In this document: piece after piece, positions 1 through 5,020 of the stretch
How positions within the stretch are numbered: position 1 is the first letter of the stretch
Layout: each line of letters opens with the position of its first letter
Assembly (NCBI GenBank): GCA_023151145.1
Contig: JAKLJM010000073.1
Coordinates: 1 to 8,774, forward strand
Origin: Bacteriovoracaceae bacterium
GTDB taxonomy: Bacteria > Bdellovibrionota > Bacteriovoracia > Bacteriovoracales > Bacteriovoracaceae
Reading direction: 5' to 3'
DNA: 8,774 bases
The notes under the pieces: model-generated
Seen by the model: only the letters and a program-made list of their open reading frames with translations
What the model was told of the DNA's origin: nothing
The model's database searches: none
Made by a program: the position numbers and the translations under genes

Positions 1-34
1 ATAAGCAAATGAGTTTTTTGGGGTTTTACCTTGC

Positions 35-75
35 AAAAAAACCTGACACAGCGAAAAGGTTCCTGGAACCTTTTC
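35..75. repeat. Palindrome-containing repeat, left copy
   Basis: An A7 run and CCTGACACA are followed by a perfect palindrome at 53-75: GAAAAGGTTCC, one central T, then GGAACCTTTTC (11-bp arms). Bases 35-72 recur in the same orientation at 768-805 with one mismatch in 38 (G51 against C784). The copy begins about 15 bases past the stop of the DUF2442 gene, so in that direction the hairpin could also help end transcription; the T7 run comes only about 11 bases after the stem, so it is not a classical terminator. The layout resembles REP-type elements, but no RAYT transposase is present in the window. Confidence 0.8.
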
Positions 76-90
76 AGAGCGTTAAGTTTT

Positions 91-369
91 TTAGGAAGCG
101 AGTGGGTCTGTGACCTCTTGTCCGTCTTGATAAATAGTAAGTGGATCGATGTCTAAACAATCAAATATGTCGCGCTTACCAGAAAGATCCCATGCGAGTG
201 TGTCGTTTAAAATGGTGCATTTATTTTTAAACACATTTAAATCATTAAGTGGAGCAAACACGCCGCGACCAACGAGGTGGGACATGTCGAAAAGTTTAAT
301 TTTTCCATCTTCAAAATAAACGTAAACCTTAAAATCAGATGTAGGGATAACTTGGATAATTTTAAACAT
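91..369 (-). CDS. DUF2442 domain protein, partner of the DUF4160 gene
   Basis: A 92-residue protein that matches the DUF2442 family over its whole length: an N-terminal beta segment (IIQVIPTSDFKVYVYFEDG, residues 4-22), then KLFDMSHL, a G-x-F-x-x-L element at 36-41 (GVFAPL), and a Trp-containing strand near residue 60 (LAWDLSG) before the C-terminal DPLTIY. It is small, soluble and has no signal peptide or membrane segment. It is the second gene of a two-gene unit, starting 11 bases after the DUF4160 stop, with a weak AGG as ribosome-binding site. DUF2442 and DUF4160 genes commonly occur as neighbours and are often proposed to be a toxin-antitoxin-like module; the biochemical role is not known to me and should not be assumed. 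The family assignment is firm, the function is open. Confidence 0.85.
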   Translation of the reverse strand: MFKIIQVIPTSDFKVYVYFEDGKIKLFDMSHLVGRGVFAPLNDLNVFKNKCTILNDTLAWDLSGKRDIFDCLDIDPLTIYQDGQEVTDPLAS

Positions 370-380
370 AATATTGCCTA

Positions 381-641
381 CTATTTTAAAGGGGCTATTT
401 TTTTAATTTTACCGATACTTTGAGCTGAGAGCCAATTATTCAGCAATTCATCTTTATGTATTTCCGCCCAAGCAAGAACTAGTTTTAATTGCCTGGAAGG
501 AAGATAGCCTTCTAAAACACAATTCTCATTTATTAATATTATAGCATGAAATTCAGCATATTGAGCGTGAAAATGTGGTGGATTGTGTTCATCAAAAAAC
601 ATTAAAATTTTAATTCCGTAAAATATTGAAATGGTGGGCAT
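381..641 (-). CDS. DUF4160 domain protein
   Basis: An 86-residue protein with the DUF4160 signature: an MPTISIFYGIKI start, the hallmark EHNPPHFHA at residues 18-26, YAEFHAIILI, a GYLPSRQLKLVLAW helix region, then a C-terminal helix with NNW and a closing IAPLK. The frame is open for ten more codons upstream, to an ATG at 671. I chose the ATG at 641 because the family begins MP-x-I and because AAAGGAG lies 6 bases before it. It is the first gene of the pair with DUF2442. The His-rich PPHFHA motif is conserved in the family, and its use (metal or nucleic acid contact) is unknown. An inverted repeat covers its ribosome-binding site, which suggests controlled expression. Assignment to the family is strong; a toxin role is only inference from gene pairing. 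Confidence 0.87.
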   Translation of the reverse strand: MPTISIFYGIKILMFFDEHNPPHFHAQYAEFHAIILINENCVLEGYLPSRQLKLVLAWAEIHKDELLNNWLSAQSIGKIKKIAPLK

Positions 642-646
642 ATAAA

Positions 647-664
647 ACTCCTTTAAAAAGGAGT
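647..664. promoter_or_regulatory. Perfect palindrome including the DUF4160 ribosome-binding site
   Basis: ACTCCTTT, AA, AAAGGAGT is a perfect 8-bp-arm palindrome. Read in the gene direction, one arm is the AAAGGAG Shine-Dalgarno sequence of DUF4160, 6 bases before the ATG at 641, and the other arm is its exact anti-Shine-Dalgarno complement. In RNA the ribosome-binding site would be paired in a short hairpin; in DNA it could be a dimeric repressor operator. The structure is directly visible; the regulatory role is inferred. Confidence 0.5.
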
Positions 665-767
665 CATGCAATCAATGAAATCTAAGCACGTTTTAAATAT
701 GCGGAATAAGCGACAAAGAAAAATAGGTCTTAAAAAATCTGAAGGCACATAAAATTTTGAACTAGCT

Positions 768-805
768 AAAAAAACCTGACACACCGAAAAGGTTCCTGGA
801 ACCTT
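768..805. repeat. Palindrome-containing repeat, right copy
   Basis: A direct copy of the left element, starting with the same A7 run and CCTGACACA, and containing AAGGTTCC, T, GGAACCTT (8-bp arms at 789-805). The outer part of the right arm differs from the left copy (GTTC instead of TTC), so similarity ends at 805, exactly where Abi-like coding similarity begins. Together the copies bracket the DUF2442/DUF4160 pair at a spacing of 733 bases. Confidence 0.8.
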
Positions 806-1264
806 GTTCTTAAAAGATCCTAGTTGGTTAATGAATTACAAGAACCACTCACTCATTCAAAAGCGTGAGCAAAAAAAATTGAAGATGCTTTAACAGAACT
901 TTCCAAGAAAAAGAAACCAATAGAAGAAGGTCGTATAATCGCTGAATTAAATTTTGGATTTTGGGTTAACCTGTTCGATCGCCCTTATACTGAAGTCCAT
1001 TTAAGAACAGGAAAAAATCAATTCCCAAACGCTACTGCACCTCAGCGAAATATTGCTAAATTAAGGAGTGAGCTCAACCAAATACGCTTTCTTAGAAATC
1101 GTATTTTTCACTATGAACCCATTTGGCATTGGAATAATTTAGAAACTCTATTTCTTGATATAAAAAAAATTATTAATTACATGAAAAAAGAATTAAGTCT
1201 CGAGAGCTCCACTCAAAGTGAAAAAGAAATCTTACGCTTGATAGAAAAGAAAACTAGGCTTTAA
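805..1264 (+). pseudogene. Abi-like / HEPN protein, N-terminally truncated and frameshifted remnant
   Basis: No intact gene is present, but the frame from 869 to the TAA at 1264 has clear protein character. It holds IIAELNFGFWVNLFDRPY, then QFPNATAPQR, then IRFLRNRIFHYEPI near 1085-1126, the R-N-x3-H signature of HEPN ribonuclease-type domains in the Abi_2/Abi-like abortive-infection family. The preceding piece (DPSWLMNYKNHSLIQKREQ, 816-872) lies in another frame. The switch falls in an A8 run at 871-878, where one extra A would join both parts into a continuous read. Such proteins normally have roughly 100 more N-terminal residues. Here the region is replaced by the 768-805 repeat and there is no start codon with a ribosome-binding site. 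It is most likely a dead abortive-infection gene cut by the repeat. The homopolymer shift alone could be a sequencing error, the missing 5' half could not. Confidence 0.75.
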
Positions 1265-1523
1265 AAACAAAAACCCCAGGAGCATCACCACTACCAAAGG
1301 TAAATGGGAGGGGCTGATCTGGGGAATATTAAATATATTATCGTCTATTTTACGTTTTTCCTCAAGTGCCTATTTTTCAGTTAAATATCGAATTTTATGT
1401 AACTACTTTTATTAATGCTTAAGAATCTTGAGTACTTGACTCAATAATCTGAAAGTTCCAAAAAAAATATCAACGAAAGAGCGCGCGACTAAACGGTCTT
1501 AAAAACTTGGAAAATGAATGATA
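1265..1523. other. Non-coding gap between the abi remnant and darG
   Basis: No convincing gene on either strand. Visible structure: CCCCAG (1274-1279) can pair with CTGGGG (1319-1324) around an inner TACC-AAA-GGTA hairpin (1292-1302), and TTGAGT/ACTCAA form a 6-bp stem at 1428-1444. Neither is followed by a good T-tract in the direction of darG, so I do not call a terminator. A plus-strand frame from about 1284 to 1409 is open but starts without ATG or ribosome-binding site and resembles nothing I know; it may be further decayed coding DNA. Confidence 0.45.
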
Positions 1524-2555
1524 TTAAGTGCGAAATGAAATCACTCGATCATATGCTTTTTGAATATGAAATTCGTTAAAGATTTCTTTTTTTCTTTTGT
1601 TCCACTCGTGAACTTTTGATACGACTTCTGGATAGGTTTTTACATTTTCATGAAAAACTAACCAATGAACAGTTGATAATAACTCTAGGCCAAATGAGGA
1701 TTCAAATCCATCAACGAACTTCATAACATCAGTTATATGCGATTTTAGACTGGGCGATTGTTCAATGAGGGTTAAAGACTCTTCAAAGCTTCCAGGAACT
1801 AAATTAATTTCTTTATCTGGCTTATCAGAACCGTCATAGCCTTTAATTAAATAGCCTTCAATTTCAATTAAAACGTGTCTTAGGTTGCTACAGTAGGGAC
1901 CAAAGTATTCCTTTGAATAGGAAAGTCTTAAGTTTTCACCAGACTCTTGAAGAAGATACATGAGTTTATGAATTTCAAGAAGAGTTATAAATGGGTCAAG
2001 TCCTGCTTTTAGGTATTGATTAATCAGATAAACCAAAGCTGCGCGCCCATTAGTCATTTTAGGAGCAATTTTATTTTTGAAATTTTCTTCAGAAGGGTTT
2101 GTTTCCTTTGGAAGGTAAACTACACACTCAACTTCTGGAACGGATGAAAAAGCATTTTCAATAATTGGTTTTACATCGTCCCATTCAAGTCCACCAAGAC
2201 CGCACCCAAGTGGGGGAAGAGAAATAGACTTTATTTCGAGTTTTTTAATTATTTGAACGAGGTCAACTAGTCCACTCTTGATGTCTTCAATTCGACTTTT
2301 TCCTTTCCAGTGACGCTTAGTAGGGAAGTTGATGATGAATTTTGGATTTGAAAAAGTACCAGTTGTGAATATAAACATTTTTCCAGGAACGACTTCATTT
2401 CTTTTGCAAGCCAGTTCGTAGAGTGAAAAATTCTCAGGCCAACGTTTTTTAAATTGTAGAGCAATACCTTTACCCATAATACCAACACAGTTAACAGTGT
2501 TAACAATGGCATCAGTCTGTTCATTTAATAAGTCGCCAGTTTTGTAATTAATCAT
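1524..2555 (-). CDS. darG: DarG: macrodomain ADP-ribosyl hydrolase antitoxin of DarTG
   Basis: A 343-residue two-domain antitoxin. Residues 1-150 are a DarG-type macrodomain with YKTGDLLNEQTDAIVNTVNC at the start, Asn22 and Lys80 (in NFPTKRHWK) at the positions known to be needed for de-ADP-ribosylation of DNA in the Thermus enzyme, and the substrate loop PPLGCGLGGL at 114-123. Residues from about 165 match the DarG C-terminal domain (ALVYLINQYLKAG, LLEIHKLMYLLQESGE, YFGPYCSNLRHVL, SFGLELLSTVHW), which in studied systems binds DarT and blocks it by mimicking DNA. It therefore should both reverse thymidine ADP-ribosylation and neutralise the toxin directly. The ATG lies 3 bases after the darT stop, with no Shine-Dalgarno sequence visible, so it is probably translated by reinitiation after darT. 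Full length, with no sign of damage. Confidence 0.95.
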   Translation of the reverse strand: MINYKTGDLLNEQTDAIVNTVNCVGIMGKGIALQFKKRWPENFSLYELACKRNEVVPGKMFIFTTGTFSNPKFIINFPTKRHWKGKSRIEDIKSGLVDLVQIIKKLEIKSISLPPLGCGLGGLEWDDVKPIIENAFSSVPEVECVVYLPKETNPSEENFKNKIAPKMTNGRAALVYLINQYLKAGLDPFITLLEIHKLMYLLQESGENLRLSYSKEYFGPYCSNLRHVLIEIEGYLIKGYDGSDKPDKEINLVPGSFEESLTLIEQSPSLKSHITDVMKFVDGFESSFGLELLSTVHWLVFHENVKTYPEVVSKVHEWNKRKKEIFNEFHIQKAYDRVISFRT

Positions 2556-2558
2556 AGT

Positions 2559-3221
2559 TTAATAATAATACCAATCAGTCTTTACTTCGATAGATGGAGA
2601 GAAATCAGTATCTTCTAATAAGTCAGCAACACTTTGTTGAACTTTAATCGATTTTACACCAATTCTTTCTACAAGTTCAAAGGGAAATAGGTTTTCAATC
2701 AGAAATTCAGCTTGTTTTTTTTCTTTACACTCTTTCCATTGACTTGCGCTGATGGCCTTAAGGTCCAAGAAGTGAGTTAGCAAATTTAAGTCATTTGAAT
2801 CTTGATAATAGTACGAACCGGCATTTGAATCGGTAAAGACCCATCTTAAATTATTGCCGTTAGCAAAAGCAATTGCTCTATGCAGTGAAGATTCAAGATG
2901 TATGATGTTATCTTGTCCGCCTTGGTATGATAAATCTGAAATACGATTTAAATTTTGGTGAATTACATAAAGCATAACAGAGCGAGGACAATAATAAAAT
3001 GGAACGCAATCGCCAACAAATAAGTTTGGATGAGTGTTTAGTTTGTTTTCAAACATTCTTCTCTGTTTAATATTATCAAAACCAATGTTGCTACCAGAAA
3101 AAATTGAACTGTTTGTCGTGATTTTTTTATCGCAATAAAGATTTTTTGCACGAAGAATACTTTCAAGTCTGTCGATGTGAACAATGTGATAAATTTTTAA
3201 GTCTTTCAAAAAATTTTCCAT
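2559..3221 (-). CDS. darT: DarT: ssDNA thymidine ADP-ribosyltransferase toxin
   Basis: A 220-residue cytoplasmic protein of the DarT (DUF4433) family, which uses NAD+ to ADP-ribosylate thymidine in single-stranded DNA, blocking replication; family members act in phage defence. Visible motifs: the NAD-site IYHIVHIDRLESIL (His12), IGFDNIKQRR at 46-55 with the Arg used in NAD+ binding and catalysis, CVPFYYCPRSVMLYVI at 72-87, and KKQAEFLIE at 168-176, whose Glu172 corresponds to the catalytic glutamate. All essential residues are present, so the toxin should be active. It is the first gene of the operon and darG follows after 3 bases. AAAGG about 11 bases before the ATG at 3221 is a modest ribosome-binding site. 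Which DNA motif it modifies cannot be read from the sequence. Confidence 0.93.
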   Translation of the reverse strand: MENFLKDLKIYHIVHIDRLESILRAKNLYCDKKITTNSSIFSGSNIGFDNIKQRRMFENKLNTHPNLFVGDCVPFYYCPRSVMLYVIHQNLNRISDLSYQGGQDNIIHLESSLHRAIAFANGNNLRWVFTDSNAGSYYYQDSNDLNLLTHFLDLKAISASQWKECKEKKQAEFLIENLFPFELVERIGVKSIKVQQSVADLLEDTDFSPSIEVKTDWYYY

Positions 3222-3246
3222 TTAAAATGACCTTTAGATGAAGTAT

Positions 3247-3276
3247 TTGATAATTTAATAATACACTGAAATTCAA
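3247..3276 (-). promoter_or_regulatory. Candidate darT-darG promoter
   Basis: On the minus strand TTGAAT (3276-3271) and TATCAA (3252-3247) are separated by 18 bases, about 25 bases before the darT start. A TATTAT hexamer (3263-3258), closer to the -10 consensus, lies within that spacer but lacks a good -35. The region is very AT-rich, so chance matches are likely. Confidence 0.22.
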
Positions 3277-3379
3277 ATTTTTTTTAAAATTCACAAAGAA
3301 AAAAAGCACTCAAATAATTGGCAATAAAATTTAAATAATCATTGAGGTTAGAACCTTAAACAATGGCTTCTTAGAAGTC

Positions 3380-3409
3380 TTGGAATGAAATCGGAAAATG
3401 GGTTATCTT
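3380..3409 (+). promoter_or_regulatory. Candidate promoter for the HNH-like gene
   Basis: TTGGAA (3380-3385), an 18-base gap and TATCTT (3404-3409) give a plausible sigma70-type pair, 25 bases before the ATG at 3435. Each hexamer matches four of six consensus positions. It points away from the darT promoter region, so the 213-base gap probably carries divergent promoters. Confidence 0.25.
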
Positions 3410-3434
3410 TTCAGAAACGAAAAAGGAGAAAGAT

Positions 3435-3698
3435 ATGTATGAAAATGCAGAAGATACTTCAGGTGAAGTTTGCTCTAAATGTGGAACTTGGATTGATCAT
3501 TGGAGAAACTTAAAAAAATCCAAATCACCAACACAATGTCAAAGAGTCGGATGTGGAGCTGAAGCCACAGATGGCGCACATGTAAAAGATTCAAAGGGAA
3601 ATGTAATGATCATACCGTTATGTAGATCTTGTAATTTGGAAAAGGGTAAGTTTAATTTAAAAGATGAAAGTCTTCTTGTGAGTTCTGAGTCATGTTAG
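3435..3698 (+). CDS. Small Cys-rich HNH-like zinc-finger protein
   Basis: An 87-residue protein with a good ribosome-binding site (AGGAG, 6 bases before the ATG). It has three Cys pairs: CSKC at 13-16, C35 and C40 in CQRVGC, and CRSC at 63-66. The order GAHV (His49), a short Gly-Asn turn, IIPLCRSCN is that of an HNH/treble-clef fold, with the last His replaced by Asn67. CGTWIDHWRN at 16-25 matches small stand-alone proteins that usually read CGxWxDHW and are annotated HNH-like or hypothetical. It most likely binds zinc and may bind or cut nucleic acid; nuclease activity is not certain because the catalytic set is incomplete. It diverges from darT across 213 bases, so it sits in the same accessory segment, but nothing shows it is part of DarTG. 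Confidence 0.75.
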   Translation: MYENAEDTSGEVCSKCGTWIDHWRNLKKSKSPTQCQRVGCGAEATDGAHVKDSKGNVMIIPLCRSCNLEKGKFNLKDESLLVSSESC

Positions 3699-3702
3699 TT
3701 AC

Positions 3703-3708
3703 TATAAT
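3703..3708 (+). promoter_or_regulatory. Perfect -10 hexamer, candidate promoter of the first ligase gene
   Basis: TATAAT lies just after the HNH-like stop codon. The best upstream match, TTGTGA at 3676-3681, is 21 bases away, so the -35 is poor. A second candidate is TTGAAC (3741-3746), 17 bases, TAGATT (3764-3769), which overlaps the left arm of the inverted repeat. With the first, the mRNA leader would contain the whole hairpin; with the second, the repeat would act as an operator. Confidence 0.3.
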
Positions 3709-3746
3709 ACAGAAAAAATAAGCGCCAACTAAATTCATTTTTGAAC

Positions 3747-3795
3747 TTAGAATTAATTAGTGTTAGATTTTGGTAATAATACTAATTAATTCTAA
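3747..3795. repeat. Perfect 15-bp inverted repeat before the first ligase gene
   Basis: TTAGAATTAATTAGT (3747-3761) and ACTAATTAATTCTAA (3781-3795) are exact reverse complements, separated by 19 bases. A chance match of this length so close together is unlikely even in AT-rich DNA. It lies at the border between the accessory segment and the polysaccharide genes and about 30 bases before the preferred ligase start. It could be an mRNA leader hairpin, a dimeric operator, or the scar of an insertion. No U-tract follows, so it is not a standard terminator for the HNH-like gene. Confidence 0.7.
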
Positions 3796-3823
3796 TGACA
3801 CCCGTGGTCATGCTGGCAAGATA

Positions 3824-5020
3824 ATGAGTTTGGTTCGAGAAAATATCACACCACCAAAATATATGGAGCATCTAATCTTTGGTGCCCTTTTTGTCTTGGC
3901 TTTAGGCCTTTTAACTTCCACTTCTATTTTGGCCCTTTCTCACATCTTAATGTTAGTGCCATGTGTGTACTTTGCTTTTCATACTAATTGGAAAGAAATG
4001 CCAAAGAGTGCTTGGGCCCTGTTGGGGTTATCAATAGCAATTATGCTTTCGGTCGCAGTTAACCAAGATATTATGGTTAAGGGATGGAAGCCGATTTTTA
4101 AGGTGAAGTATTTTCTTTTTGGGTTTTTCTCGATTGTTCCGTTTCATTGGTGGATTAAGAATAAGATGACGGAGAAGCAGTTGAAGGTGTTGTTGTATAC
4201 ATTTTTGATTGCGACGACGGTGGCGACGGTGGCAGGATTAATTGGAAAATTCACTGGAATCAACCCAATAACATTTAGAAAACCGGATATCATTGATCGA
4301 AATAGTGGATTGTTTGGTATGGTGATGAACTATGCTCATAACATGAGCTATTTTCTAATCTTAATTCCAGGAATTTATATTCTTCAAAAAAAATTTAAAG
4401 AAGTGATTTCAAATAAGTTTGTGATAGTTGTCTTTTTGATAAATTTAGTTGGGATTTATTTTTCTTATACCCGTGGAGCTTGGTTGGCGCTAATTGCGGG
4501 TCTTCCATTCTATTTGTATTTTAAAAACAAAAAATTATTTATTGTGTCTGGAGTACTGCTAGTTTTGTTAGGAGTTGGGGGATATTTTGTAGCAGGAAAA
4601 AAAGTAATAAGAGCTGATTCAGACAATCAGAGGATTAGTCAGTGGAAAGCGGCATTTGAAGCTTTTAAAGATAGGCCTGTTTTTGGGTATGGATATTTAA
4701 ATTTTGAAGACCATTCAGTTGATCTTAAGAAAAAACATGGGTTTGGACATTTAGAATTAGCTAGTCATGCACATAATAACTTTATGGAAATGCTCGGAGC
4801 TGTTGGGGTAATTGGATTTTTAACTTTTTCTATTTGGTTAGTTTTGTGGTGGAAAGAAAGTATTGACCCACTTGGAGTTCCCTTTATTGTTACATTTGTT
4901 GTGGGTGGATTAACCCAGTCTACAATTGCCTTAGGGATAAACTTATTTTTTGTACTTACAGTTTATTCAATAATACTTAAGATAAACTTCTCTCAAAATC
5001 TAAAGCAGTTTTACAAATAA
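3824..5020 (+). CDS. O-antigen ligase/polymerase family membrane protein (Wzy_C), first copy
   Basis: A 398-residue inner-membrane protein with about ten to twelve hydrophobic segments and the O-antigen ligase/polymerase (Wzy_C) core: YFSYTRGAWLALIAG with Arg217, then an outer loop with QRISQWKAAFEAF (Arg270), FGYGYLNFE and SHAHNNFMEMLGAVGVIGF (His315/His317). Arg and His residues at such places are needed in E. coli WaaL. It would transfer lipid-linked glycan to lipid A-core or protein, or polymerise it, on the periplasmic face. The frame is open back to a TTG at 3770, but that lies inside the inverted repeat. I prefer the ATG at 3824; the ATG at 3863 also fits, since the homologue at 6018 aligns from there. 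No start has a good ribosome-binding site. Its last 44 bases overlap galE tail to tail. Ligase, Wzy polymerase and protein O-glycosyltransferase cannot be separated from sequence alone. Confidence 0.85.
   Translation: MSLVRENITPPKYMEHLIFGALFVLALGLLTSTSILALSHILMLVPCVYFAFHTNWKEMPKSAWALLGLSIAIMLSVAVNQDIMVKGWKPIFKVKYFLFGFFSIVPFHWWIKNKMTEKQLKVLLYTFLIATTVATVAGLIGKFTGINPITFRKPDIIDRNSGLFGMVMNYAHNMSYFLILIPGIYILQKKFKEVISNKFVIVVFLINLVGIYFSYTRGAWLALIAGLPFYLYFKNKKLFIVSGVLLVLLGVGGYFVAGKKVIRADSDNQRISQWKAAFEAFKDRPVFGYGYLNFEDHSVDLKKKHGFGHLELASHAHNNFMEMLGAVGVIGFLTFSIWLVLWWKESIDPLGVPFIVTFVVGGLTQSTIALGINLFFVLTVYSIILKINFSQNLKQFYK

Noticed and set aside
3..113. Open plus-strand frame through the left repeat copy, ending KFFRKRVGL
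   Set aside because: It reads through the repeat and antisense into DUF2442; the right repeat copy in the same frame ends at once with a stop, so it is probably repeat DNA read as protein.
642..671. Longer DUF4160 start at 671
   Set aside because: The ten extra residues are not in the family, and the clear AAAGGAG site belongs to the ATG at 641.
675..752. 25-codon plus-strand frame rich in Lys and Arg
   Set aside because: No ribosome-binding site or recognisable similarity; it lies in the likely promoter region of the DUF4160 gene and can arise by chance.
1428..1444. Terminator for darG from the TTGAGT/ACTCAA stem
   Set aside because: The stem is short and AT-rich, is not followed by a T-tract on the minus strand, and lies about 80 bases past the gene.
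2267..2524. 85-residue minus-strand reading frame
   Set aside because: Out-of-frame shadow inside darG, whose own frame carries the conserved macrodomain.
3747..3795. Invertible promoter (phase switch) between the 15-bp inverted repeats
   Set aside because: The 19-base spacer is far too short for known site-specific inversion, and no recombinase gene is nearby.
3770..3823. TTG start of the first ligase gene at 3770
   Set aside because: No ribosome-binding site is present, the codon lies in the loop of the 15-bp inverted repeat, and the added residues are absent from the homologue.
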